From positions 1 through 64,000 of the forward strand of contig JANXNI010000045.1 in the NCBI GenBank assembly GCA_025354165.1: DNA of 64,000 bases, given 5' to 3'. Origin of the DNA: Burkholderiales bacterium (lineage in GTDB: Bacteria; Pseudomonadota; Gammaproteobacteria; Burkholderiales; Casimicrobiaceae). The translations under genes were made by a program, and so were the position numbers. The notes beneath the pieces are model-generated. The model made no database searches and was not told where the DNA came from. It saw only the letters and a list, made by a program, of their open reading frames with translations. This document shows positions 1 to 10,026 of this stretch, one piece after another (the first letter of the stretch is position 1; the number at the start of each line of letters is the position of its first letter).

Positions 1-1
1 A

Positions 2-424
2 CTAGCCGCAGCAGTCGTCGACGAATCGACGCCTCAGGATCTGACGGAATACGTCGAGAGCAGCCTAAGCCTAGAGCGCGACTTAGAGGACCAGATCGTC
101 AGCCATCTAGACGTCCTCGAACAAGGGCTTACGCTGGTGTCGCGCCAAGAGTCGTGCAACGTGGGCCGCCTAGACCTGCTGGCTCGCGACCATGAAGGGC
201 GCACCGTTATCATCGAACTAAAGGCTGGCGAAGCGAAGGACTCGTCCATCGGCCAAATTGCGCGCTACGTGGGCTGGTACGCAGACAAGGAAGGCAAGAC
301 GCCACGAGCTATCTTAGTTGCCAGTGGATTCGCTGAGCCGGTGCGGTGGGCTGCGAAGGCTATTCCAGGCTTGAAACTTGTGACTTATCGCGTGCAGTTC
401 GCGTTCGAGGAAGCAAAGGTTTAG
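2..424 (+). CDS. NucS/DUF91-type endonuclease domain protein, 5' end outside window
   Basis: The reading frame is open from the window edge, so this is the C-terminal part (about 140 residues) of a longer protein. The visible part has a PD-(D/E)xK nuclease pattern as in the archaeal NucS C-terminal domain: GRLDLLARD supplies the acidic residue, about ten residues later VIIELKAGEA supplies E-x-K, and GQIARYVGWY follows, a conserved helix of this family. A stretch rich in Glu, Asp and Leu precedes the domain. Known members cut DNA or are uncharacterised island proteins; the role here cannot be told from a fragment. GTG at 137 could be an internal start, but coding continues in frame upstream of it, so the longer reading is preferred. 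Confidence 0.7.
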   Translation, partial: LAAAVVDESTPQDLTEYVESSLSLERDLEDQIVSHLDVLEQGLTLVSRQESCNVGRLDLLARDHEGRTVIIELKAGEAKDSSIGQIARYVGWYADKEGKTPRAILVASGFAEPVRWAAKAIPGLKLVTYRVQFAFEEAKV

Positions 425-427
425 ACC

Positions 428-456
428 GTAGGTCGGAACGCTTGCGGTTCCGACTT
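428..456. repeat. REP-like hairpin, copy 1
   Basis: Palindrome GTCGGAACGC-TT-GCGGTTCCGAC with one bulged G, a few bases after the stop codon of the NucS-like gene. The same core returns at 991-1016. Position and shape fit a REP-type repeat or a transcription end, but no T-run follows. Confidence 0.5.
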
Positions 457-506
457 CTGCATTTGACTACGACCACGAACAATACCCACACAGAAGCAAC
501 TCAAAA

Positions 507-959
507 ATGATCATCCGCAAAAGTGAAGTGCCCGCCGAACGAGCCGAGCGTGAGTCCTTTGGTGTCACCGACACCGTGCGGTTGTCGGAGGTGGGAGGCA
601 TTTCTCAGTTCGGCGCGTACGTACAGACCCTCCACCCCGGCGCACGGACTTCCAACAACCATTGGCACGAGAATGAAGACGAGTTTCTTTATGTGCTGTC
701 CGGTGAGGTAACCGTCACAGAAGGCGGCCAGACTGCGGCCCTGCACGCTGGCGATTCCGCATGCTGGCCGGCTGGCGTAGCGACCGCCCATCACGTGTCA
801 AATCAGTCAAGCGAACTGTGCTCCTTCCTCATCGTTGGCACCCGCGTAAACAAGGACGTTTGTCACTACCCGGATACCCGGCGAACGCTGCATAGAGAAG
901 GCAACGATTGGCGTCTTCTTGAAGCCGATGGGCGGGTCTTTAAAACTGGCTCTTTCTGA
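507..959 (+). CDS. Cupin-domain protein
   Basis: A 150-residue single-domain cupin. Motif 1 is seen as HWHENEDEFLYVLSGEVTV (metal ligands His52, His54, Glu58), followed by a Gly-rich turn, GDSACWPAG and HH at about 95-96 for motif 2. Such small cupins bind a divalent metal and act as isomerases, dioxygenases or sensors; the sequence does not identify the substrate. It has no close operon partner: hairpin repeats flank it on both sides, which fits a gene moved in independently. The ATG at 507 was chosen because cupin beta-strands begin soon after; only a weak ribosome site is seen upstream. Confidence 0.75.
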   Translation: MIIRKSEVPAERAERESFGVTDTVRLSEVGGISQFGAYVQTLHPGARTSNNHWHENEDEFLYVLSGEVTVTEGGQTAALHAGDSACWPAGVATAHHVSNQSSELCSFLIVGTRVNKDVCHYPDTRRTLHREGNDWRLLEADGRVFKTGSF

Positions 960-990
960 GGCACCGCAAAACCTCGCTCAGGCGGAGCGC

Positions 991-1016
991 GTAGGTCGGA
1001 ACGCTCGCGGTTCCGC
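991..1016. repeat. REP-like hairpin, copy 2
   Basis: GTAGGTCGGAACGC followed by TCGCGGTTCCGCG, nearly the same as the hairpin at 428-456 including the GTAGGTCGGAACGC lead. It lies just after the cupin stop codon. Confidence 0.5.
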
Positions 1017-1068
1017 GTTGTGCAAGCGCGAAGCCAATTCGGCGATCATCGCTCTCCACCGTGTGCGG

Positions 1069-1088
1069 CGGAACCTCTTCGAGTTCCG
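1069..1088. repeat. Related short hairpin
   Basis: CGGAACCTC-TTC-GAGTTCCG forms an 8-bp stem with one bulge. It shares the GGAAC/GTTCC arms of the two neighbouring REP-like hairpins and may be a decayed copy. Confidence 0.3.
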
Positions 1089-1195
1089 TCCTGCAAACTG
1101 ACCCGCCACGCGGACTTTAATTTCCGATCATTGGTTTGCTCGCGTTAAGCTTCCGTTCGCGACCGACTCTTCCACATCTTTCACGGAGTAAACCA

Positions 1196-1879
1196 ATGCC
1201 CCTCCTCGGCCAAGCCGCGATGCTTCTTTCGTTTGATGTCGCTCAGGAAGCGATCCCCGAGCATGACGATTGGCACACGCATGAGCACCTGCCGGAGCGG
1301 CTCGCCATCCCCGGCTTCATGCGCGGAACGCGGTGGGTGGCGCGGGGCGACGGGCTGCGATATTTCGTGCTGTATGAGGTGGCTGAACTGGCTACTTTGA
1401 CGTCTGCGGTTTATCTGGAACGGTTGAACAATCCGAGCCCGTGGACTTCGAAAATGATGCCGCATTACCGGGGCATGACGCGCGGCCTTTGTACAGTGTC
1501 GGCGAGCTTTGGTTTAGGGGTTGGATGCGTCGGTCTGCTGATCCGGTTCAAACCGGTTGCGGGGATGGAACCAACGTTCCGTGCGTGGCTTCAGGACGAC
1601 GCGCTTCCGCAGCTACCTTCAAAGGCGGGCGTAGGAAGCGTTCATTGGCTCGAAGGCGCGGCCACTCCCGCGATGACCAACGAACAGCGGATTCGCGGGG
1701 CGGATACTGGTGTCGATTGGGCGCTCCTTGTGACGGGATACGATGCCGACGCACTGACAGCCTTGACGCACGGCGATCTTGGTCAAGAACAATTGGAACA
1801 ACGCGGCGCGGTGGGGGTTGTGAGCGGGCTTTACGGCATGCACTACGCGTTGACTGATCGCGAGGTTAGAACCCGTTAG
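1196..1879 (+). CDS. Dimeric alpha/beta-barrel (EthD/Dabb-like) hypothetical protein
   Basis: 227 residues from ATG 1196, preceded by a GGAG ribosome site (CACGGAG) about nine bases upstream; an upstream GTG at 1136 would add 20 residues without any family match and is rejected. The segment WHTHEHLPERLAIPGFMRGTRWVA is typical of small ferredoxin-like dimeric-barrel proteins in which a conserved His-Glu-His sits before a short helix. The length allows two such domains in tandem; the second half (from about residue 120) repeats the beta-alpha-beta pattern more weakly. Members are often found in gene sets for aromatic or terpenoid breakdown. Here the next gene is a ruined P450, so a lost catabolic set is plausible, but the function is unknown. 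Confidence 0.6.
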   Translation: MPLLGQAAMLLSFDVAQEAIPEHDDWHTHEHLPERLAIPGFMRGTRWVARGDGLRYFVLYEVAELATLTSAVYLERLNNPSPWTSKMMPHYRGMTRGLCTVSASFGLGVGCVGLLIRFKPVAGMEPTFRAWLQDDALPQLPSKAGVGSVHWLEGAATPAMTNEQRIRGADTGVDWALLVTGYDADALTALTHGDLGQEQLEQRGAVGVVSGLYGMHYALTDREVRTR

Positions 1880-2031
1880 AAGCCTTAAGCACTGCGGCGC
1901 AGGCCGGTCAGTTTTAGCTCGTCAAAGGCGAGTGATTCCCTATCCCTCATTGGCTCGTAGGTCTTAGCAATGGCGCTACAAGCGTATCCTTGCCTTCCTT
2001 GCGAGTCACCTTTGAACGCCAAGAATTAACC

Positions 2032-2501
2032 ATGAACACTGAACTCAAACCGGCTTGGGATCCGAGGTCCGAGGAGGTTGCCCGCGACCAGCGCGCGGCC
2101 TACGACGGAATGCGTGAACGCTGCCCCGTCGCTTATAGCGAGCTCCTGCAGTGGTCGCTGTTCCGACATGCCGACGTTACGCGCGCGGTCCACGATCACG
2201 AAACGTTCAGCAACGCGGTGTCGCAGCACCTTCCCGTGCCTAACGGGACGGATCCGCCAGAACACACGGCATATCGCCGTATCATCGAGCCGTATTTGCT
2301 CCGGAACGGATGGGCGCCTTCGAAACCCACGTGCCGGGAAATCGCCGCAGATTTAGTGCGCAATGCGCTTGCGAGCGGCGAGTGTGCATCGAAGAACTGC
2401 TCGAACGCACCCGCCAGATTCAGCCCGTTCCCGACAAGCCGCCTACTATCGCGAGGTACCCTGCAAGCGGTTTCGCCGCCTTGCGCTCGCAGGTTCGATA
2501 A
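2032..2501 (+). pseudogene. Cytochrome P450 remnant with core deleted and frameshift
   Basis: The N-terminal part (from ATG 2032) reads like a class I bacterial P450: AAYDGMRERCPVAYSELLQWSLFRH, then NGTDPPEHTAYRRIIEPYL. It runs into KPTCREIAADLVRNALASGE near 2385. From 2385, in another frame, comes CIEELLERTRQIQPVPDK and then PPTIARYPASGFAALRSQVR, which is how many P450s end. The oxygen-binding I helix, the ExxR of the K helix and the heme-cysteine loop are all absent, about 250 residues lost. The product cannot bind heme. The frame opened from the first half runs on to 2571 as nonsense. Residues around IEPYLLRNGWAPSKPT also look damaged. Confidence 0.8.
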
Positions 2502-2837
2502 GCGCAATGACCGGGGCGGCGGCGGAGCTTGCTCAAGCTCGACGGACATTTGTGCAACTGACTCACCGTGAGTGATGCTTAAACCACGCCGAGCCGCATG
2601 ACAATCCTATGTTTCAGGTCATTGCGCAGCCATGCTTTGAGCACGCCACAAAGGGTTCGGCCTATGATTGAGGGATGGGGCGTCTGGATGCGCGACACGC
2701 ATTCCTGTAGTCCCGCTTTTAGATGGCCTGCACCTGAAGCGGCGTTCGAGAGGGACGCGCCAAATGCGGCGCGCCGCTGAGCCGTTCGTCAGGCGACACT
2801 AAAACCTAACACCATCACGTTATGAGGCAGATTCACG
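2502..2837. other. Intergenic stretch with no recognised gene
   Basis: Between the P450 remnant and rnk. A 60-codon open frame at 2598-2780 has no recognisable domain and no ribosome site. No repeat, terminator or promoter could be supported; it may hold worn remains of the same lost gene set. Confidence 0.4.
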
Positions 2838-3251
2838 ATGAATAAAAGTCCACCCATCACCATATCTTCACTCGATGCCGTGCGACTCGAAAAAATGCTC
2901 GCTTCGCTTGGCAGTAACCAGTTTCCCGACAAGGAAAGCCTTCAAGACGAACTGGATCGGGCGAATGTTGTGGAGCCGCAGCAAATTCCACCCGATGTCG
3001 TCACCATGAACTCAACGGTGACGTTCAAGGTTGCGTCGTCCGAGCGTGAATTTTCCTTGACGCTGGTCTATCCGAATGATGCTGGCGACAATACGAGCAA
3101 GATTTCAATCCTTGCCCCGGTAGGCAGCGCGCTGCTTGGCCTGCGAGAAGGCGACGAAATGTCCTGGCCCAAGCCGGGCGGTGGATTGCTCGTGGTTCGT
3201 ATCCTGAAAGTTGTCTACCAACCGGAACGTTCGGGCGACTTCCAGCGGTAG
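2838..3251 (+). CDS. rnk: Rnk-type nucleoside diphosphate kinase regulator (GreA/GreB family)
   Basis: 137 residues. The C-terminal half matches the GreA/GreB C-terminal FKBP-like domain in the Rnk form: DRANVVEPQQIPPDVVTMNS, then FSLTLVYPNDA, then SILAPVGSALLGLREGDEM and a final VVRILKVVYQPERSGDF. The N-terminus is a short Leu-rich helix pair (LDAVRLEKMLASLG) instead of the long coiled coil of true Gre factors, which is the mark of Rnk. Rnk family proteins bind RNA polymerase and were first described as affecting nucleoside diphosphate kinase levels. A GAGGCAG stretch precedes the ATG. It stands alone between a decayed region and a DUF2863 gene. Confidence 0.88.
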   Translation: MNKSPPITISSLDAVRLEKMLASLGSNQFPDKESLQDELDRANVVEPQQIPPDVVTMNSTVTFKVASSEREFSLTLVYPNDAGDNTSKISILAPVGSALLGLREGDEMSWPKPGGGLLVVRILKVVYQPERSGDFQR

Positions 3252-3440
3252 GCCGCCAGTTGTAGTCGCACAACCCGACCTGCACAACCGTCCGCGCTGC
3301 TCGGCTACTTCGAGGTTGGGCACCACTTTAGTCAGCGCTGACCTGGGTGCGGCGACAAGTGGTTCGCGATCTGGATAGCGCTTCGCGCAACCACCCTGCC
3401 CTGCCCCCCGTAGAATGATCTCCTTACAAAGGATTTCGCT

Positions 3441-4622
3441 ATGTCCCGTGCCCCATTTCGCCGCAAGAGCGGTGCCCGTGAAGCTAACCAGCTAGTTCGT
3501 CTGGCTGAAGGTCTGGCGTCGTCCAAAAGCCGCGCCGAGGATGTGTATTGGGAGCGTGAGCTTGAGGCGGCGGTGACGTTGCAGCTTGAGAACAACGACG
3601 AGGACGCGATCAACCGCGCGCTGGACAAGGCGCATGATGCGCCGGACGCTACGTTTGATGCACTAGCTGACATGGTCGAATCGCTCACCGAATCGATCAT
3701 GCTGGATTCCGAGCACGGGCCGCAACGGGTGACGCTGTTCTGCGCGCCAATTCTGGTCTGGGGCCGCAATCAGATTCCCGCAAAAACAATTCCAAAAGCG
3801 CAGTTGCAAAACATCGCGGTGCAGTTGTCGGCGCATGTGTTTTCGTCGAAGGCAAAGATTGCGCTCGCGGACTTCATGTTTGCACCCGATCAGTTGCCGC
3901 ATAGCTACAGCCAGTCGCGCGAGTTGCTGCAAAACCTGGGCACCGCGATTCGTGAACGTACCCATCTGACGATTGACCCGAAAACGGTGGAAGACGCGCC
4001 GGACGTGGTGTGCGACATGCGCATGATTGTCGGCGCGTTTCAGGTGACTGAGGGCGAGCCGTTTTACGCCTGGCAGGAGACGACGACGCCGGTCGAAGAA
4101 GCGCGGCAAAACACGCTTGGAATCTGGCGTTCTCAGGGCGGCAATGCGATCAAACCCTTGCTGGTAGGCTTTCCGCACGAGCTGACTTTACCGCGCTCAT
4201 TCTTCTCGGCGTGCCGTGATGCTGACATGGCTTCGCGCGCTTATTCGATTGGCGCTTCGGTGTCGTATCTTGAAGCCGTAACGCACACGACGCCGGACAA
4301 ATTGACGGCCGTGATCGGTGGCTGCTGGGGCAACGGGCTGGAGGAATATCGCATTGGTTTCGCCATCGGCGAGGATGACGATGTGGTGCACGGCTGCGTG
4401 TGGCCGCTAGTGTCGGACGAAGGCGACGACACGCCGGTGGTGGAGGAAATCGAGGCGCTGCTGCGCGCGGCGAACGTTGGCACGATCATCCTTTTGGAAG
4501 AGCAATTGCCGCTCGAATTTTGCGACGACTGCGGCGCGCCGCACTTCCCGAATCGCGAAGGCGAAATGCTGCATGCGCATCTGCCCGAGGATGCCGAAAC
4601 TGGGGCGATGCATCTGCATTAG
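3441..4622 (+). CDS. DUF2863 family protein
   Basis: 393 residues, full length for a family found almost only in Betaproteobacteria. It starts with a basic segment (SRAPFRRKSGAREANQLVRLAEGLASSKSR) and has an acidic C-terminal half. A pair of cysteines in FCDDCGAPHFPNREGEMLHAHLP near the end resembles half of a zinc site. There is no signal peptide or membrane segment, so it is expected in the cytoplasm. The molecular role of the family is not established. The start is the ATG at 3441, preceded by AAAGGA. It is a single-gene unit, with 189 bases before it and 144 after. Confidence 0.8.
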   Translation: MSRAPFRRKSGAREANQLVRLAEGLASSKSRAEDVYWERELEAAVTLQLENNDEDAINRALDKAHDAPDATFDALADMVESLTESIMLDSEHGPQRVTLFCAPILVWGRNQIPAKTIPKAQLQNIAVQLSAHVFSSKAKIALADFMFAPDQLPHSYSQSRELLQNLGTAIRERTHLTIDPKTVEDAPDVVCDMRMIVGAFQVTEGEPFYAWQETTTPVEEARQNTLGIWRSQGGNAIKPLLVGFPHELTLPRSFFSACRDADMASRAYSIGASVSYLEAVTHTTPDKLTAVIGGCWGNGLEEYRIGFAIGEDDDVVHGCVWPLVSDEGDDTPVVEEIEALLRAANVGTIILLEEQLPLEFCDDCGAPHFPNREGEMLHAHLPEDAETGAMHLH

Positions 4623-4766
4623 CCGTTTTTTGTCCAATGCAGCTTTTCCGCGAAAGCGCGTCTGCATCGGGGCTGAGGCCAAATTCGCCTCATAGTCGAC
4701 TTTCTCACTTTCGTCACGCTAGCCCCGGTGCAGCGGTCATTTGACGAAAAAGGTAATACTCCGTTC

Positions 4767-5657
4767 ATGCCTGTTATTTCCCGTCGCGAGCTTTGGCTGT
4801 TTGTCGCTGTAGTCATCCTTTGGGGCGTGAATTGGCCGATGATGAAAATGACGTTGGCGGAGCTGGATTTCTGGGTTTTTCGCACCTATTGCCTCGCCGC
4901 CGGGCTGTTCTGGTTCGTCGGGTACAACCTGAAGGCAGGCATTACGCTCAGGTTGCCACGCCAATATTGGGGTCGCATGCTGATTTGCGCGCTGTGCAAT
5001 GTGGCGGGCTGGAATATTTTGTCGGCGGCCGGGCTCAATATGTTGCCCTCGGGCCGCGCGGGAATCCTCGCCTACACCATGCCGCTTTGGGTGGTGCTGC
5101 TATCGCGATTCATGATGAATGAAGCGTTGACCAAACTGCGGTTAACCGCAATCACGCTCGGCATGGCGGGGATTGCGCTGTTGCTGGTTGATGAATTCCA
5201 GACACTGAAAACGGCGCCGGTTGGTGCGTTGCTGATGGTGGGGGCCGGGCTGGTTTGGGCGATTGGGATTGTCTTGTTCAAGGCGTTTCCCAAAGAGATT
5301 CCAACCACTACGCTGATGATCTGGAGCTTCGCATTCGGCGGCTGGCCGATTGTGCTGGGCCTGATCGCGTTCGGCCACGGCCCGTGGCTGCCCGTCGCAT
5401 CGTCGGCGTGGGCGGGACTGTTGTTTAACGTGGTAATTGTGTTTGGATTTTGCTGGTTCGCGTGGAATGAGCTGGTGCGCGCGCTGCCTGCACAAGTGAC
5501 TGGAATCAGCTCGTTGGCCGTGCCCATCGTGGGCTTTGGCAGCGGCATGCTGCTGCTGGGTGAGAAGCCGCGACCGTTTGACTACGTGGCGCTGCTGGCG
5601 ATTGTGGCGGCGGTGTCGCTGGTTTTGAAACCGCAACGAACCCCAAAACCCGCGTAA
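4767..5657 (+). CDS. EamA/DMT family transporter
   Basis: 296 residues with about ten hydrophobic segments, starting with LWLFVAVVILWGVNWPMMKM and ending with LLAIVAAVSLVLKPQ. The pattern is two EamA repeats of five helices each; WGVNWPMMKM in helix 1 is the usual EamA entry motif, and GLVWAIGIVLFKAFP opens the second repeat. Proteins of the drug/metabolite transporter superfamily in the inner membrane export or exchange small metabolites; the substrate cannot be read from sequence. ATG 4767 is preferred over a GTG at 4728 because it places the first helix at the usual distance from the N-terminus. Confidence 0.85.
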   Translation: MPVISRRELWLFVAVVILWGVNWPMMKMTLAELDFWVFRTYCLAAGLFWFVGYNLKAGITLRLPRQYWGRMLICALCNVAGWNILSAAGLNMLPSGRAGILAYTMPLWVVLLSRFMMNEALTKLRLTAITLGMAGIALLLVDEFQTLKTAPVGALLMVGAGLVWAIGIVLFKAFPKEIPTTTLMIWSFAFGGWPIVLGLIAFGHGPWLPVASSAWAGLLFNVVIVFGFCWFAWNELVRALPAQVTGISSLAVPIVGFGSGMLLLGEKPRPFDYVALLAIVAAVSLVLKPQRTPKPA

Positions 5658-5701
5658 AACAGGCGCAAGGAGAACCGTGTCCGCCCTGGCTGTCAGTCGG
5701 G

Positions 5702-6166
5702 TTAACTCAACGGCTGCGCCGTAGTCTCTTCCTCATCAGGCCAATTCTTGATATAGCTCTTGAGCATGCGATTTTCGAAGCTTTGCTCTTCAAACACTGC
5801 CTTGGCCACGTCGTGAAACGAGACGACGCCCATCAGCGTGCTTCCGTCCATCACGGGGATATAGCGTGCGTGCCGCTCCAGCATGCTTTTGCGCAGCATA
5901 TTGACATCCATAGCCGGGTCGGACGTCAGCGGGTCGCGCTCCATGATTTCGCCGACGGTCATCGCCTTAAGTGCATCGCCGCGTTCGTCGAGCACTTTGA
6001 TCAACTCACGAAACGTGAGCATGCCCACGAGCTTGCCTTTTTCCATCACCACGAGCGATCCGATATCGAGCGACGCCATCGAATGCACCGCTTCCGCGAC
6101 GCTTGTATCGGGCGAGGCAGCAAACAGCGTGCTACCTTTGATGCGAAGAATTTCACTGACCAGCAT
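5702..6166 (-). CDS. CBS-domain pair protein
   Basis: 154 residues made of two CBS domains and little else. The first is about residues 8-62 (FAASPDTSVAEAVHSMASLDIGSLVVME..KLVGMLTFREL), the second about 75-128 (DPLTSDPAMDVNMLRKSMLERHARYIPVMDGSTLMGVVSFHDV). A Glu-rich tail follows. Stand-alone CBS pairs bind adenosyl ligands such as AMP or ATP and act as energy sensors for partner proteins. The start at 6166 has a strong GGGAGGA ribosome site on the reverse strand; a longer frame to 6244 lacks one. It is divergent from the sensor kinase gene, with 97 bases between. Confidence 0.88.
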   Translation of the reverse strand: MLVSEILRIKGSTLFAASPDTSVAEAVHSMASLDIGSLVVMEKGKLVGMLTFRELIKVLDERGDALKAMTVGEIMERDPLTSDPAMDVNMLRKSMLERHARYIPVMDGSTLMGVVSFHDVAKAVFEEQSFENRMLKSYIKNWPDEEETTAQPLS

Positions 6167-6263
6167 AGTTGTCCTCCCAATTTTTTTGCGCGTCGCCAAA
6201 GACATACGCGCCCCAACGTCATTCGCGTCATCGATAGCGTACACCCAAACATAAAATCAGGCT

Positions 6264-8309
6264 ATGGCTGATATCCCCGTAGACATAACTCCAAAAGAAC
6301 CGCCTGTCGCCGCCCCTCCGACTGACTTGAAGCCAGAGCGCGACTGGTACGTACATGAATGGATGTTGCTGGCGTTCGCAGCGGGCATGATGCTGCTTAT
6401 TTATTTCGTGGCACAACACGAGACAGAATTCGGGCATGCCGAAATTGTGCGCGATGCCGCCGTGGTCGAGCAATCCATCACTCGCCGTCTGGAGACGGAT
6501 CAGCAGTTTTTTGATCGTTTGGCGCTTGACGTTGGTGCCGAACGTATTTCGTCAGAAGAGTTTGACCGCATCGCGGGCAAACACGCGATTGAGTCGGGCT
6601 ACATCACCGATGTGCTTCGTATCGAGCCCGACCTTGATGTGATGCGACATGCACCGGGTGCCCGCTCGCTGGAGATTGTCAAGCGAGCACGCGCGCCGTT
6701 TGCCGAACAGGTCTGGATGATGGGCTTGACTGAAAAGACCGGGCGCAGCACCTATTCCCGACCATTTCGCAACGATGTCGGGCGCTACTCGATTGAATAT
6801 TCGGCCCCAGTCATCATCAATGACCAGTTTCAGGGCTCGATCAACGCGCTGATCCAGTTCGACGAATTGCTCGACCGCAGCGCCCCGGACTGGGCGGCTC
6901 GAAAATACCGCATCGTCATCAGCGACACCTCCGGGCAGGGCATGACCAACGCGGAGGCGATGCACATCGAATCCGGCGTGGTCAAACACACTGTTCCGTT
7001 GTCGCTGCCGTGGCGAGATCTGCAAATCACTTTGGTGGGCGCGAAGCCGTCCACATTGCTGCCAAATTTGACGTTGTCAACGGCTGTTCTCGCCCTGACC
7101 GGGTTAATGGTGTGGACCCTGATCGGTCTGCGCAAACAGCAACGGATGCGCCTGCAAGCGGAGACCGAACGTGATCGTCTGTATGTGAAATCGATTGGCG
7201 ACTTACGCACCACCAAAGAGCGTTTCGAAAAAGTACTCGACTCGCTCGACGTGTCGGTTTACGTCAGCGATCTGTACAAAAACGAGGTGCTGTATCTCAA
7301 CACCAGCGCGCAGGAAGCGTTTCCCTACCTTGCGGTGGGCAAGAGCGCGAGCGATCTGGAAGACGGCTTCGATACCAGTCCGAGCAGCAAATACCCGCCG
7401 AACGCGCTTTTGACCATCGAAGGCGAGCCAGGCGATGTGTTTAAGGACGAGCTGGAGCACCGTGCCAGCCACCGCTGGTTCGTGCTGCGCACGCGAGCAG
7501 TCCGCTGGGTTGACGGCCGCGTTGCGCGGCTCACCACGCTGGCCGACATTACCGAGCGCATACACGCCGACCGCATCCGGCAAACGCAGCAGGACAAACT
7601 GACGCGAACATCGCGCTTGATGACCGTCGGTGAAATTGCCTCAACGCTGGCGCACGAAATCAACCAGCCTCTGGCCGCGATTGCGAATTACGTCAGTGGT
7701 TGTATTCAGCGCCTCAAAGGCAACGGCTCGCCCGACATGGCGGTTATTGGTGCGATGGAAAAGGCGGACGCGCAGGTCGTGCGTGCCGGTGCCATCATTG
7801 GTCGCGTGCGCGAATTTGTTCGCACCCGCGAGCCACAACGGCAGCCGCTCGATATTAACGCGCTGCTGCGGGACGTTGTACAACTGGTTGAGAGCGACGA
7901 TGAGGAACGAGCCCTTACCTGCATGCTGCAACTCGCGCCAGGCCTCCCGCTGGTGTTCGCCGATCGCATCATGATAGAGCAGGTGATTGTGAATTTCCTT
8001 CGCAATGCGCGTGAAGCAATGCAGCATCTACCGCCCCGGAAACGCATCGCAAAAGTTCGTACACGACGGCTGGACGCGCACCTGTGCGCGGTAGAAGTGC
8101 TCGACAGCGGCACCGGAATCACGCCGGACGCAGTGACACAGTTATTCTCACCTTTTTTCAGCACCAAGGCCGACGGTATGGGCATGGGGCTCAACATCTG
8201 CCGCTCGTTGATTGAATATCACGAGGGCAACCTCACATTCGAGCAAAATACACCGGTTGGCGCGATTTTCCGCTTCACGCTTCCGTTTGACGACGCCGTG
8301 GACGGCTAA
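6264..8309 (+). CDS. Membrane PAS sensor histidine kinase (FixL/DctB-like)
   Basis: 681 residues. One membrane helix at about 33-51, an extracytoplasmic CHASE-like sensor region at about 55-255, a second helix at about 262-282, then a PAS domain (ERFEKVLDSLDVSVYVSD onward). The kinase core has the H-box TLAHEINQPLAAIANY with the phosphorylated His at 464, the N-box VIVNFLRNAREAM, G1 DSGTGI and G2 GMGMGLNICRSLIEYH. The HEINQPL form is shared with FixL, DctB and TtrS type kinases that pair with FixJ-like regulators. The regulator gene follows after 55 bases, so the two form one system. The signal sensed is not visible from sequence. Confidence 0.9.
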   Translation: MADIPVDITPKEPPVAAPPTDLKPERDWYVHEWMLLAFAAGMMLLIYFVAQHETEFGHAEIVRDAAVVEQSITRRLETDQQFFDRLALDVGAERISSEEFDRIAGKHAIESGYITDVLRIEPDLDVMRHAPGARSLEIVKRARAPFAEQVWMMGLTEKTGRSTYSRPFRNDVGRYSIEYSAPVIINDQFQGSINALIQFDELLDRSAPDWAARKYRIVISDTSGQGMTNAEAMHIESGVVKHTVPLSLPWRDLQITLVGAKPSTLLPNLTLSTAVLALTGLMVWTLIGLRKQQRMRLQAETERDRLYVKSIGDLRTTKERFEKVLDSLDVSVYVSDLYKNEVLYLNTSAQEAFPYLAVGKSASDLEDGFDTSPSSKYPPNALLTIEGEPGDVFKDELEHRASHRWFVLRTRAVRWVDGRVARLTTLADITERIHADRIRQTQQDKLTRTSRLMTVGEIASTLAHEINQPLAAIANYVSGCIQRLKGNGSPDMAVIGAMEKADAQVVRAGAIIGRVREFVRTREPQRQPLDINALLRDVVQLVESDDEERALTCMLQLAPGLPLVFADRIMIEQVIVNFLRNAREAMQHLPPRKRIAKVRTRRLDAHLCAVEVLDSGTGITPDAVTQLFSPFFSTKADGMGMGLNICRSLIEYHEGNLTFEQNTPVGAIFRFTLPFDDAVDG

Positions 8310-8364
8310 TTTAGCCACTCCTCTTGCGGTTTCGCCCTATTTTCTGATTTTTTAGACCCATCTC

Positions 8365-8985
8365 ATGAGCATCCACCCTGGCATTGTCTACGTCATCGAT
8401 GACGATGAGGCGTTTCGCGATTCAGTCGCATGGCTACTGCAAACGCACGGCTATCAGGCACGCCTATTCGCCGACGCCGAGAGTTTTCTCGCGGAGGTCA
8501 AACCGGGCGTCGGTGGCCCGCCTCGCTGCGCGATTCTTGACGTGCGCATGCCCGGCATGAGCGGTACGCAAACGCAGGAAGCACTGGTGGCGCGCAACAT
8601 TAATTTGCCCGTGATCTTCGTCACGGCGCATGCGGATGTGCCGATCGCGGTAACGGCGATCAAGCGCGGCGCGTTTGACTTCATTGAAAAACCATTTGCC
8701 GAGAGCGAACTCCTCAAACGCATCGAAGAAGCGCTGTCATTCGCTGTCGAAACGCAGGCGCAGAAACATCATGTCTCGGGTATTGAAACGCGCCTGGCAA
8801 CACTGTCCGAACGCGAACGTCAGGTGCTCGACGCCGTCGTCACCGGCAAGATGAACAAAACCATCGCCTATGACCTCGACATCAGCATCAAAACGGTCGA
8901 AGCTCACCGCGCGCGCGTCATGGAAAAAATGGAAGCCACGTCGCTGGCACATTTGATTCGTATGGTGGCCTTGACCGGCGGTTAG
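8365..8985 (+). CDS. FixJ-family response regulator
   Basis: 206 residues. The N-terminal receiver domain has the acidic pocket IDDDEA (residues 11-16), the phosphorylation site Asp59 in AILDVRMPGMSG, the Thr of VTAHAD and the Lys of FIEKPF. The C-terminal LuxR-type helix-turn-helix starts at LSERERQVLDAVVTGKMNKTIAYDLDISIKTVEAHRARVMEKM. This is the standard FixJ layout. It is expected to be phosphorylated by the kinase encoded just upstream and to activate transcription of unknown targets. GlyGly ends the protein; no terminator is obvious. Confidence 0.92.
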   Translation: MSIHPGIVYVIDDDEAFRDSVAWLLQTHGYQARLFADAESFLAEVKPGVGGPPRCAILDVRMPGMSGTQTQEALVARNINLPVIFVTAHADVPIAVTAIKRGAFDFIEKPFAESELLKRIEEALSFAVETQAQKHHVSGIETRLATLSERERQVLDAVVTGKMNKTIAYDLDISIKTVEAHRARVMEKMEATSLAHLIRMVALTGG

Positions 8986-9038
8986 ACACAACCGGACACC
9001 GCATATAAGTTTGGCCCAGGCCTGCATCACTGTATTAG

Positions 9039-10025
<987 letters not shown>

Positions 10026-10026
10026 G

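Noticed and set aside
2598-2780. 60-codon frame before rnk
   Set aside because: No similarity pattern, codon use or ribosome site to support it.
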